The notes beneath the pieces are model-generated. The model was not told the origin of the DNA. It ran no database searches and worked only from the letters and a program-made list of their open reading frames with translations. The position numbers and the translations under genes were made by a program. A DNA stretch of 15,394 nt. Origin: Firmicutes bacterium CAG:475. Its GTDB lineage: Bacteria; Bacillota; Clostridia; Christensenellales; CAG-917. Positions 6,599-13,169 of this stretch are shown here, in pieces; positions within the stretch are counted from its first letter, which is position 1; each line of letters starts with the position of its first letter. The stretch spans positions 1 through 15,394 of the forward strand of contig FR895496.1 in assembly GCA_000434435.1 (NCBI GenBank). The letters are read 5' to 3'.

Positions 6599-7120
6599 TC
6601 AAAGCAAGTTTTTTACTTTCTTTATGCCCCTTGCGTGACGCTGTTTTATCGTGCTTACATTGAGTGAGAGAAGTTGCGCGATTTCTCGCAGATTGTAACC
6701 TTCCCAATAATACAAGTAGAATATCTTTTTCGTGCAATCGTCGCCCAAAGCGTCGAAAACGCGTTTTGCCTGATCGTTCAAAATCTCCGTTTCGACAAGA
6801 TCCTCGGACACCGAATAGTTTTCGGACACCAACAGCGGAAGCGTTGCGCTTTCGCCTATAAGCATGCGCTTTGCGATATTATCGCAGCACGCAAAAACCC
6901 ACGCCGTCGGATTTTGCACGTATTTAAATCCGTGCGATTTCATAAGTTGCAAAAAGAATTCCTGCGCAACGTCGTCGGCGCATGCGTCGGGAAATTTTTT
7001 GTGAATATGCAGTTTTATTCTAGGATAATAAAAATCGAACAGCGTTTCGAATGCCTTGTTGTCGCGCTCGCATTGTCTTAATATTAAATTGAATTTAAAA
7101 ACGTCCACGAGCGGCACCAC
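6599..7120 (-). CDS. ECF-family RNA polymerase sigma factor
   Basis: This encodes up to 173 residues. Region 2 spans about residues 24-85: it holds the N-K-A-F-E-T-L-F-D-F helix, then ADDVAQEFFLQL (48-59, core-polymerase binding) and NPTAWVFACCDNIAKR (70-85, -10 recognition). Region 4 spans about 115-173 with a helix-turn-helix at YNLREIAQLLSLNVSTIKQR (142-161) for -35 recognition. Length and two-domain layout are standard for ECF factors; regions 1 and 3 are absent. No ATG starts the frame. GTG codons at 7120, 7117 and 7108 are possible, and GGTGG eight bases before 7108 makes that start (169 residues) attractive. It is followed by a peptidase-like and a membrane protein, so it probably answers an envelope signal. 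The two-part motif in this locus is the likely target. Confidence 0.9.
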   Translation of the reverse strand: MVPLVDVFKFNLILRQCERDNKAFETLFDFYYPRIKLHIHKKFPDACADDVAQEFFLQLMKSHGFKYVQNPTAWVFACCDNIAKRMLIGESATLPLLVSENYSVSEDLVETEILNDQAKRVFDALGDDCTKKIFYLYYWEGYNLREIAQLLSLNVSTIKQRHARGIKKVKNLL

Positions 7121-7138
7121 CGTACAAAAACTATATTT

Positions 7139-7168
7139 ATGTTACACTTATATATATAAAATCGTCAA
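7139..7168 (-). promoter_or_regulatory. Candidate promoter of the sigma factor gene
   Basis: On the minus strand TTGACG (7163-7168) and TAACAT (7139-7144) are 18 bases apart, a plausible housekeeping promoter. The sequence TGTAAC (7141-7146) overlaps it and matches the core of the ECF motif seen twice in this locus. Its downstream part does not match, so autoregulation is only suggested. The surrounding 7121-7257 stretch is very AT-rich and holds nothing else recognised. Confidence 0.4.
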
Positions 7169-7257
7169 ATTGTTTTTTATTTCACCAATAAAAAAATATA
7201 TTTATCAAACACTCGCAAAATAAAAATAATCCATATCGACTTTTTTCGACAAAATTC

Positions 7258-8193
7258 TCAAAAAAAGTACTTTTCTACGATTGCAAAAATGTCCTCGATT
7301 GCCTTTACTTTGCCGATTTCGACACGCACGGCTTTTGCGTCGCGGCCGCCTTTTGCATAATAGCAAAGTTGAAGTTTCATCACGTTTGCAACCGTAAAAT
7401 CGCTCATATATTTTTGCAAAACCGAGATGTGTTCGTATATGTCGCGCCCAGTGTCGTGAGATGCGTCCCTGCCTTGAAGCTCGGCAAAAATCCACGGTCT
7501 GCCGAGTGCGCCTCTTGCAATCATAAAACCGTCTGCACCCGTAATATCGCGCACCCTTTCAAGACTTTGCAAATCGACTATGTCGCCGTTCGCGATGACG
7601 GGAATATCGAGTGCCTCTTTAACCGCTTTCGTTATAGTGTGGTCGGCAACACCGCTGTAAAACTGTTCCCTGTATCTCGGGTGCACGCACACTGCGCTCG
7701 CTCCGCCTTTTTGCGCCGCCAACGCACACTCCACGGCATTGGGTTTTCCGCTTTCTACGCCTGCGCGCATTTTTACGGTTACGGGACGTTTTGCGCCCTC
7801 ACGCACCGCTTGCACCACTTCGCAAATCAAATCGGGATTTTTCATAAGCGCGCTTCCGTCGCCGTTGTTGAAAACCTTTTTGACGGGACAGCCCATGTTT
7901 ATATCCACGATTTCAAAATTTGCAAGTCTTTCGTCCTTTGCGGCTTTGTACATAAATTCGGGATCGCTGCCGAAAAGCTGAACGGCGCAAGGCGTTGAAA
8001 AATCTTCTCTTGCAAGCAACTCCTCCGTGCCCTTGTTGCCGTAGCAAAGTCCCTTTGCGCTGACAAGTTCGGTGTACGTAAGTCCGGCTCCGTACTTTGA
8101 ACACATATGCCGAAAACCGACCTCGGAAAATCCCGCGATCGGCGCAAACAACACGTTGTTGTCAAGTTGTACGTTGCCTATTTTAAGTTGCAT
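7258..8193 (-). CDS. dusB: tRNA-dihydrouridine synthase, DusB type
   Basis: A 311-residue FMN enzyme that reduces uridine to dihydrouridine in the D-loop region of tRNA with NADPH. The TIM-barrel motifs are in place: FAPIAGFSEVGFR (16-28) near the FMN, VDINMGCPVKKVFNNGDGSALM (96-117) with the catalytic cysteine C102, VTVKMRAG (138-145), VHPRYREQFYSG (170-181), PVIANGD, and GADGFMIARGALGRPW, which binds the FMN phosphate. Length is slightly short of the usual 320-330 residues. The ATG at 8193 gives the normal N-terminus, yet no Shine-Dalgarno sequence precedes it. A TATAAA lies only 10 bases upstream, but without a good -35 box. It follows mazG by 57 bases and may be read from the same transcript. 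In Bacillus, yabO sits at this place instead. Confidence 0.95.
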   Translation of the reverse strand: MQLKIGNVQLDNNVLFAPIAGFSEVGFRHMCSKYGAGLTYTELVSAKGLCYGNKGTEELLAREDFSTPCAVQLFGSDPEFMYKAAKDERLANFEIVDINMGCPVKKVFNNGDGSALMKNPDLICEVVQAVREGAKRPVTVKMRAGVESGKPNAVECALAAQKGGASAVCVHPRYREQFYSGVADHTITKAVKEALDIPVIANGDIVDLQSLERVRDITGADGFMIARGALGRPWIFAELQGRDASHDTGRDIYEHISVLQKYMSDFTVANVMKLQLCYYAKGGRDAKAVRVEIGKVKAIEDIFAIVEKYFF

Positions 8194-8250
8194 AACAAGT
8201 AGTTTATATATCTAAAACGACAGCTTAATGTGCGTTTTGTGCAATATAGA

Positions 8251-9303
8251 TTATTGCTTGTCGTTTTGTTTTTCTTGTTGTTTTACCCGATTCCAGATTG
8301 CGTCAAGCTCGTCGAGCGAACAATCTTTCATGTCCTTGCCGCTTGCTTTGACGGCGTTTTCGACGGCGGTGAATCTGCGCACGAATTTCTTGTTTGCTTC
8401 GCTCAAAGCAAGTTCGGGTTCAACCTTGTAAAAGCGCAATGCGTTGACGACGGCAAAAAGCAAATCGCCGCCCTCTTCGACTCTGTGTGCGTCGTCTGCG
8501 GTTTTGAGTTCCTCGGTTTCCTCGGCAATCTTTTGATACGCACCGCTCACGTCGTCCCAATCGAATCCCGCTTTCTTTGCGTATTTTTGTATCTTCTCGG
8601 CATAAAGCAGTGCCGGGAAATTCTTCGGTACTCTTTCCATTTGGTCGGCCGCGGATTTATAGTGCTTTTCTTTTTTCTTTGCCGCTTCCCAGAACACGAG
8701 AGCCTCGTCGGCATTGTTTGCGTGGTTGCTTCCGAAAATGTGGGTATGGCGGTCGATGAGTTTTCTACAAAGTCCCGTTATCATATCCATATAACCGAAA
8801 TCGCCCTCTTTTTGCGCAATCTCGGCATGGAACACCGCTTGCATAAGCACGTCGCCGCACTCCTCTTTCATATCGTCGGCATCCTTTCTGTCGATTGCGT
8901 CGACAAGTTCGTATGCCTCTTCGATGAGGTTGATTCTTATACTCTCGTGGGTTTGCGCTCTGTCCCATTCGCAACCGTCGTCGGCGCGCAAACGGTGCAT
9001 GATTTGTTCGAGGTCGGAAAAGTCGAAACGTTTGCAATCCACAAGCGCGACGCTCGGCGCAATAATAACGTCCTCGTCACCGCTTATTTGCGATGTTAAA
9101 ACGCATTTGTCCTCGCCGTCCTTTTCGACGGTGAGTTCGATATCGCCGTACACGTCGAGAAGTTTTTGTTTTATATCGTTTGCGTTGCTCTTTTCAACGC
9201 CGTCTATCACCAGCGGTATGCGCTTGTTGAAAAAAACCGTAGACAAAAAATCCGCGGCTATGTAACGTTGATACGAGCCTTTCAATACGTCATCGAGTTT
9301 CAT
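8251..9303 (-). CDS. mazG: MazG/YabN-type nucleotide pyrophosphohydrolase with N-terminal remnant
   Basis: A 350-residue enzyme expected to hydrolyse nucleoside triphosphates to monophosphates and pyrophosphate, cleaning aberrant nucleotides. The first MazG domain begins at about residue 97: RADDGCEWDRAQTHESIR, then the metal-binding E128-E-x-x-E132 and E148-E-C-G-D151, and a KLIDRHTHIFG segment. A second, C-terminal MazG copy has E261-E-x-x-E265 and E277-x-G-D280. Residues 1-95 are not MazG. They resemble the end of a tetrapyrrole-methylase domain (the IPLVIDGVE and ANDIKQKLLDVYG stretches), as in the YabN fusion of Bacillota, but the methyl-donor-binding half is missing. The ATG at 9303 has GGGAG upstream and overlaps the flippase gene by 14 bases, so translation is coupled. 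Order and overlap match the spoVT-yabM-yabN cluster. Confidence 0.92.
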   Translation of the reverse strand: MKLDDVLKGSYQRYIAADFLSTVFFNKRIPLVIDGVEKSNANDIKQKLLDVYGDIELTVEKDGEDKCVLTSQISGDEDVIIAPSVALVDCKRFDFSDLEQIMHRLRADDGCEWDRAQTHESIRINLIEEAYELVDAIDRKDADDMKEECGDVLMQAVFHAEIAQKEGDFGYMDMITGLCRKLIDRHTHIFGSNHANNADEALVFWEAAKKKEKHYKSAADQMERVPKNFPALLYAEKIQKYAKKAGFDWDDVSGAYQKIAEETEELKTADDAHRVEEGGDLLFAVVNALRFYKVEPELALSEANKKFVRRFTAVENAVKASGKDMKDCSLDELDAIWNRVKQQEKQNDKQ

Positions 9304-10900
9304 TGTTATACTCCCAAAATCTGATTGTTCTGTGCAACGCCCAAAGAAGTTTTTTGAGCGGAAGATGCGGAATGTCGTCCTTGCTCACGAGATTCAACAA
9401 AAACGCGAGCCACACGTAAACGAGCGTGCATACCGTAAATCCGACGGCGAGCGCAACGACGTCGTTTTTCACAAAGGATTGTATCGCAATTCCGCACAAC
9501 GCCATTATAACACCCGAAACGAGATTTAGACCAACGTTTTTTTCAAGACGAAGACCACATATTTTATAATAGGATATAAGCGTGCAAAAATAAGCCGTCG
9601 TAGGCAAGGCAAGCGACGCAACCGCAGCGCCGTTTATACCGATATATTTCGTAAGCAAAACATCAAGCGCAATCTTGACGATTATTGCGACGGCAAGACT
9701 GAAAACGGCATATTTCGTTTTGTCGAGCGCTTGCAGCAAAGAAACGTAAATTTGCATCACAGACAAAAACACCACGTTTGCCGAAGATATGAGAAGTACG
9801 TTTTGCGCAACTTGCGCGTCTTGTGCGGATAACGACGGATAAATCGCTCCTATAATATTTTTTGAAAACACTGCAAGAAAAAACGCGCACGGTATTCCGA
9901 AAAGATAGGCAAGACGCACGCAAAGACTGCTTTTGAGCATAACGCCGTCTATATCCCTCGTAACTCTCGACGCCGACACCGACGGCACGATTGCAACCGC
10001 AAGCGACATTATCGCAACCACTGGCATGTTGATAAGCGAATTGACAGGCCCCGACATTATGCCGTATTGCGCCGTAGCAACGTTCTTTTCAAGCCCGAAC
10101 GCTTTGAGCATGTTGACGATTATCACGCTGTCAAAGAAACTCGACAGCGGCATAAGCATGGCAACCGCCGCAATGGGAAGCGCAACGTGTAACACGTCTT
10201 TGACGTCTTGTCTCGTTACGTTCAATTTGACTTTTTCGCCGCTTTTTTGCTTTTTCGAGCGCACAAAATAGGTTGCAAGCATATATATCACGGTTACGAT
10301 TTCGCTTATTGTCACACCCAACAGTGCACCGCACACGGCATAAATCACGCCTTTTCTTATCAGTGCGTACGAAAGCGCAAGCCCCACCGACAGTTTTACA
10401 ACCTGCTCCACAACATTTGAAAGTGCAGTGGGGAGCATATACATTTCGCCTTGAAACCAGCCTCTAAATCCCGAAATCACGCACACGCACACGATTGCCG
10501 GGGCAATAACCAAAAATCCGGGATATGTGTCGGCATTGCCCTGTCTTGCCGCCAAAAACTTCGACGCTCCCGCCATAACCGCGGCAAACGCAAGCCCCAA
10601 AACAAAAAGCGCAAGCATTGCAACGCTCAAATACTTTTTGGTGTCCTCGCCGATTGCTCGCTTTTCGGCAACCATACGCGAAAGCGCGGTGGGGATCCCT
10701 GCCGTTGCAAGCACCATAAAAAGCGCGTACACTGGAAACACGAGCTGATACATGCCCATGCCCTCTGCCCCCAGTATATTGGTGAGCGGTATGCGATAAA
10801 GCGCGCCGAGCATTTTTGCAACGACGCTGCCGATGAGCAACACGCCTGCGCCCGACGCGATACGTTTTGAGTTTTTGCTATGCGCCTTTGCCCCTTTCAT
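9290..10900 (-). CDS. Polysaccharide-biosynthesis/SpoVB-YabM-like lipid flippase
   Basis: This encodes 536 residues with about 14 hydrophobic segments throughout, a multidrug/oligosaccharidyl-lipid/polysaccharide flippase layout. The N-terminal SGAGVLLIGSVVAKMLGALY segment, then YRIPLTNILGAEGMGMYQLVFPVYALF, and the FRGWFQGEMYMLPTALSNVVEQ loop are typical of the SpoVB/YabM branch. These proteins are thought to move lipid-linked precursors across the cytoplasmic membrane; the cargo here is not known. The ATG at 10900 overlaps the TGA of spoVT (ATGA), which explains the lack of a strong ribosome binding site. A TTG 11 codons earlier has no such support. The 3' end overlaps the mazG start by 14 bases. 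Position between spoVT and mazG equals that of yabM in Bacillus, which argues for orthology with yabM rather than spoVB. Confidence 0.92.
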   Translation of the reverse strand: MKGAKAHSKNSKRIASGAGVLLIGSVVAKMLGALYRIPLTNILGAEGMGMYQLVFPVYALFMVLATAGIPTALSRMVAEKRAIGEDTKKYLSVAMLALFVLGLAFAAVMAGASKFLAARQGNADTYPGFLVIAPAIVCVCVISGFRGWFQGEMYMLPTALSNVVEQVVKLSVGLALSYALIRKGVIYAVCGALLGVTISEIVTVIYMLATYFVRSKKQKSGEKVKLNVTRQDVKDVLHVALPIAAVAMLMPLSSFFDSVIIVNMLKAFGLEKNVATAQYGIMSGPVNSLINMPVVAIMSLAVAIVPSVSASRVTRDIDGVMLKSSLCVRLAYLFGIPCAFFLAVFSKNIIGAIYPSLSAQDAQVAQNVLLISSANVVFLSVMQIYVSLLQALDKTKYAVFSLAVAIIVKIALDVLLTKYIGINGAAVASLALPTTAYFCTLISYYKICGLRLEKNVGLNLVSGVIMALCGIAIQSFVKNDVVALAVGFTVCTLVYVWLAFLLNLVSKDDIPHLPLKKLLWALHRTIRFWEYNNETR

Positions 10901-11418
10901 TGGCAAAGCGTTGCCGATATCATCTCGGCGCAAAAATTGAGATAGGTCTTTTGCTCGTCCGCTATTTCAACCTCTGAAACAAGCGCGACGCAGCCGAAAA
11001 AATCGCCGCCCGACACCACGGGTTCGCAAACGATATATCCTTGTCCGTCCACGTTTTCAAACACTTTGGAAAAATCTCCCGACACGCTCTCGCGATTGCG
11101 CTTTCTTATCAGATCGGAAAAGTCGCCCGTAAGGCGCGCGCCGACAAATCTCTTTTTGTTGTTTCCTTCGCAAAGCACGACTTCGCTTGCGCTCAAAATC
11201 AAAACGTCTTTGCCCGTCGCGCTCGCAAGTGCTTTTGCCAACGCCTTCAAAGAGGGCAACACGCTTTGAAACCCCGTATATCTTTTGAGCGTCAAACCTT
11301 CGTCGTTTGCGGATATTTCCATTTCGTCCCCCACTTGCAAACGCATGGTTTTTCGCATTTCTTTGGGGATAACTATACGTCCGAGCTCGTCTATTCTTCT
11401 TACGATTCCAACTGCCAT
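10897..11418 (-). CDS. spoVT: SpoVT-type transition/sporulation regulator (AbrB + GAF)
   Basis: A 173-residue DNA-binding regulator. Residues 1-50 form the swapped-hairpin AbrB domain, with GIVRRIDELGRIVIPKEMRK (4-23) close to the canonical SpoVT sequence and a GDEMEI segment after it. Residues ~55-173 have the length and pattern of the GAF-like sensory domain of SpoVT. In Bacillus, SpoVT tunes forespore gene expression, so this gene is a hint that the organism or its ancestors form endospores; many non-sporulating relatives also keep it. The ATG at 11418 has GGAGG six bases upstream. It heads the coupled unit spoVT - flippase - mazG. The GAF half is less alike than the AbrB half, so its ligand could differ. 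No clear sigma-A or sigma-G promoter was identified in 11419-11494. Confidence 0.93.
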   Translation of the reverse strand: MAVGIVRRIDELGRIVIPKEMRKTMRLQVGDEMEISANDEGLTLKRYTGFQSVLPSLKALAKALASATGKDVLILSASEVVLCEGNNKKRFVGARLTGDFSDLIRKRNRESVSGDFSKVFENVDGQGYIVCEPVVSGGDFFGCVALVSEVEIADEQKTYLNFCAEMISATLCQ

Positions 11419-11494
11419 AAAGCCTCCGTTTTATGCTAGTATTCGTCAAACTTCCGCTTATATTCCTTGCGCTCGATATTTTTAAATAAGTTGC

Positions 11495-11521
11495 AAAACG
11501 CACGCTTTATGCGTGCGTTTT
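11495..11521. terminator. Rho-independent terminator after the flavin-reductase operon
   Basis: AAAACGCACGC (11495-11505) and GCGTGCGTTTT (11511-11521) form an 11-bp perfect stem with a 5-nt loop, ending in TTTT on either strand. It lies 54 bases beyond the stop of the 94-residue gene and separates that operon from spoVT. Confidence 0.85.
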
Positions 11522-11575
11522 GATATGATAAACATTGTGTTTTGTCAATCGAATTTGATTTGCATTTGATGGAGC

Positions 11576-11860
11576 TCAAATATAAAATTGCTTTGGTTTC
11601 GGCTTTTCGATAACCCTTTCAAGCACGAAAGAAGTGAATTCGACCTCTTCTATGAAATCGCGAGGAAGGTATTTTACGCGGTTGAATTTTTCAAAATGTT
11701 TGAAGTGAGTGGGAAGCGTAACGGGCGTTGCCACGTCCACTTTGTAGGATATATCTTGCAACATTCTAGTGAAATTTGACGGCGTCAAAGAAAGCTCGCT
11801 TTCATATATGACGTCACGCAAAATCTTGTCGCCTTTCATAACTTTTGCCCAAATTTTCAT
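11576..11860 (-). CDS. Conserved-looking 94-residue protein of unknown function
   Basis: A small soluble protein with no signal peptide or membrane segment and no recognised domain. It starts with a beta-like MKIWAKVMKGDKILRDVIY stretch, has a helical middle (about 28-40), then a TPVTLPTHFKHFEKFNRVKYL region and DFIEEVEFTSFVLERV, and ends with a basic tail. The balanced composition and clean start suggest a real gene. The ATG at 11860 shares one base with the TGA of the flavin-reductase-like gene (TGATG) and has GAGGAATACTG in front. Translation is therefore coupled to that gene, and a linked role is possible. An in-frame codon at 11920 would lie inside the neighbour and was rejected. I have an impression of similar short proteins in other Clostridia but cannot confirm it here. 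Confidence 0.8.
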   Translation of the reverse strand: MKIWAKVMKGDKILRDVIYESELSLTPSNFTRMLQDISYKVDVATPVTLPTHFKHFEKFNRVKYLPRDFIEEVEFTSFVLERVIEKPKPKQFYI

Positions 11861-12327
11861 CAGTATTCCTCGATTATTTCTCCAAAATAAAACGTGTGTA
11901 AATCCTTTTGCGGATACCACTTTTCAACGTCTTTCAAATCCATATCCCCCATGGGAACAGCACCTACGACCTTGCATTCGAAGTATCTTTGACAGCCGCC
12001 CACGACGTAGCCGTCAATGCTTTTTGCTTTGACTTTTTCAAGCGCGCACTCCGCCCATTTGTCGTACTCGCGTCCGCTTTTCGTGCCGCAAAACTTCACC
12101 GCATCCAGCATCTCGCGCATAGGCGGAACGCTCGCCGTAAAAGTGCCGAGGCGGTCGATAAATTCCTTGGTGTATCTGCTTTCTCTCACGGGTGCGACAA
12201 AAACTTTTTTGCCCCACATCACGCCTATCATACCCCAGCTTATCACCATCACGTTGTCGCCCGAGCACAAAAACGCACCCGTGTTCAACGCAGTGTCAAG
12301 GCAAGACAAATTGTCGAATCTGTGCAT
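11860..12327 (-). CDS. Flavin reductase-like domain protein
   Basis: A 155-residue protein that probably binds FMN in a split-barrel fold. The sequence runs NTGAFLCSGD (15-24), VMVISWGMIGVMWGKKVFVAPV (26-47) and RESRYTKEFID (48-58), which is the pattern of the short flavin-reductase-like family in Clostridia, where the arginine-serine-arginine-tyrosine-threonine stretch contacts the flavin phosphate. A VVGGCQRYFECKVVG segment near the C-terminus continues the barrel. Such proteins reduce or store flavin, or pair with other oxidoreductases; the partner here is unknown. It is cytoplasmic. The ATG at 12327 has AAGGAG close upstream and an excellent promoter; an in-frame codon at 12438 would lie beyond that promoter. 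It is the first gene of a two-gene unit with the 94-residue protein. Confidence 0.88.
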   Translation of the reverse strand: MHRFDNLSCLDTALNTGAFLCSGDNVMVISWGMIGVMWGKKVFVAPVRESRYTKEFIDRLGTFTASVPPMREMLDAVKFCGTKSGREYDKWAECALEKVKAKSIDGYVVGGCQRYFECKVVGAVPMGDMDLKDVEKWYPQKDLHTFYFGEIIEEY

Positions 12328-12348
12328 ACTTTTCTCCTTTTGAAATCT

Positions 12349-12378
12349 ATTATATGCAAAACTCTCGTTGCAAGTCAA
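12349..12378 (-). promoter_or_regulatory. Strong sigma-A promoter of the flavin-reductase operon
   Basis: On the minus strand TTGACT (12373-12378) and a perfect TATAAT (12349-12354) are 18 bases apart. Transcription would start near 12342, giving a 15-nt leader holding AAGGAG before the ATG at 12327. Confidence 0.75.
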
Positions 12379-12462
12379 CGCAAACCTCAATCTCGAAAAA
12401 GATTGAATACTTTCAAGTTTTTCAAGCGTTTTTTGCATTTTTAATCATTGTTATATTTGCTT

Positions 12463-12491
12463 TTCGATTGCGTTTTCTATTTTTGTATGAT
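12463..12491 (+). promoter_or_regulatory. Candidate promoter of the queT riboswitch transcript
   Basis: TATGAT (12486-12491) has a weak TTCGAT (12463-12468) 17 bases upstream. It would start transcription near 12498, just before the riboswitch aptamer at 12503. An alternative pair, TTGCGT (12469-12474) and TACCAT (12492-12497) with a 17-base spacer, fits about as well. The region is AT-rich, so the exact boxes are uncertain. Confidence 0.4.
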
Positions 12492-12502
12492 ACCATACTT
12501 TC

Positions 12503-12543
12503 GATGGTGTCGGCAATACCCATCAGTAAAAAAAACCGAGGTG
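12503..12543 (+). promoter_or_regulatory. PreQ1-I riboswitch controlling translation of queT
   Basis: The parts of a class I PreQ1 aptamer occur in order. P1 is GATGG (12503-12507) paired with CCATC (12520-12524). The 12-base loop is TGT, CGG, CAATAC, whose last base C12519 matches the cytosine that pairs with PreQ1 in the Bacillus aptamer (C17 there, also directly before the 3' strand of P1). An A-rich tail follows (12525-12535). P2 is a pseudoknot of CGG (12511-12513) with CCG (12536-12538), extendable by T12510-A12539. P2 reaches into GAGGTG (12538-12543), the ribosome binding site of queT, so PreQ1 binding should hide it and lower translation. This fits a transporter for a queuosine precursor. 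Loop and P1 lengths equal those of the Bacillus queC-type aptamer as I remember it. Confidence 0.9.
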
Positions 12544-12547
12544 TATT

Positions 12548-13102
12548 TTGAAAAAATCTCTTGTTTATCTGGCAAGAGCGGCTGTGATTGCCGCTTTGTA
12601 TTTTGCCCTGTCCGTAGCATTCAACGCAATAGCGTTCGGCCCCGTGCAATTTCGCGTATCCGAAATACTCGTGCTGCTCCCCCTCATCTTCCCCGAAGCG
12701 ATCCCCGGGCTTGCAATAGGTTGTTTTTTCACAAACTTCTTTTTCTCGCCCTTCGGCGTGTTCGACATGGTTCTTGGCACGCTTGCAACACTCATAGGTG
12801 CGATCGGCACGTACCTTTTGCGTCGCAGACCTTTTCTTGCAACCCTTCCGCCGATTGTAGCAAACACCTTGCTCGTGCCGCTCATTTTCGTGCTCAACGA
12901 TGCGTCGACGGTGTATTATCTTGCAATGTTCGAGATTTTGGCATCGCAAATCATAACCTGTATAGTTTTGGGCATGCCCTTTACTTTCGCCCTCAAAAAA
13001 GCGATGATTGCGGCGCACATTCCCCTTCCGCACCCCTCGAAGTACGACACCGCTCCTTACCGCCGCTTATTGCCGGGCGTCGAAGAGGACGAAGAGGATT
13101 GA
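12548..13102 (+). CDS. queT: QueT-family transporter (queuosine-precursor uptake)
   Basis: A 184-residue membrane protein, the substrate-binding S component of an energy-coupling-factor transporter that imports a queuosine precursor such as PreQ1. About six hydrophobic segments are visible (first near residues 7-29). The family signature GPVQFRVSEILVLLPLIFPE (31-50), followed by AIPGLAIGC and an SPFGVFDMVLGTLATL segment, is clear. The C-terminus ends in an acidic run. The energising ATPases and the T subunit are not in this window and are presumably shared from elsewhere. The start is a TTG at 12548 five bases after GAGGTG; there is no better in-frame start. A weak start codon plus a PreQ1-I riboswitch over the ribosome binding site suggests tight, low-level expression. 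It is the only plus-strand gene seen and it diverges from the flavin-reductase operon. Confidence 0.93.
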   Translation: MKKSLVYLARAAVIAALYFALSVAFNAIAFGPVQFRVSEILVLLPLIFPEAIPGLAIGCFFTNFFFSPFGVFDMVLGTLATLIGAIGTYLLRRRPFLATLPPIVANTLLVPLIFVLNDASTVYYLAMFEILASQIITCIVLGMPFTFALKKAMIAAHIPLPHPSKYDTAPYRRLLPGVEEDEED

Positions 13103-13125
13103 ATTGCAAAAACGACATAAGAAAA

Positions 13126-13141
13126 CCTCGCAGTCGCGAGG
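13126..13141. terminator. Bidirectional terminator between queT and the glucosidase gene
   Basis: CCTCGC and GCGAGG form a 6-bp stem with an AGTC loop. On the plus strand it is followed by a T-rich run (CTTTCTTCTTTTT) and on the minus strand by TTTTCTT. It lies between two convergent genes and can serve both. Confidence 0.75.
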
Positions 13142-13169
13142 CTTTCTTCTTTTTCGGTTGTTTTTTTGT

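Noticed and set aside
8230..9099. 289-codon open frame on the plus strand
   Set aside because: It is antisense to mazG, whose metal-binding motifs are intact; the plus-strand product has no recognisable domain.
10901..10933. Longer flippase start at a TTG 11 codons upstream
   Set aside because: There is no ribosome binding site, and it would enlarge the overlap with spoVT to 37 bases. The ATG at 10900 makes a classic ATGA coupling.
12384..12406. TCAATCT/AGATTGA hairpin between the divergent promoters as a terminator or operator
   Set aside because: The stem is 7 bp and AT-rich, no T-run follows directly on either strand, and it does not overlap a promoter box.
12328..12438. Longer start for the flavin-reductase-like protein
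   Set aside because: The added codons cover the strong TTGACT/TATAAT promoter and the ribosome binding site that belongs to the ATG at 12327, and they have no family similarity.
12422..13033. 203-codon open frame on the minus strand
   Set aside because: It is antisense to queT and the PreQ1 riboswitch. Its product is highly charged and has no family features.
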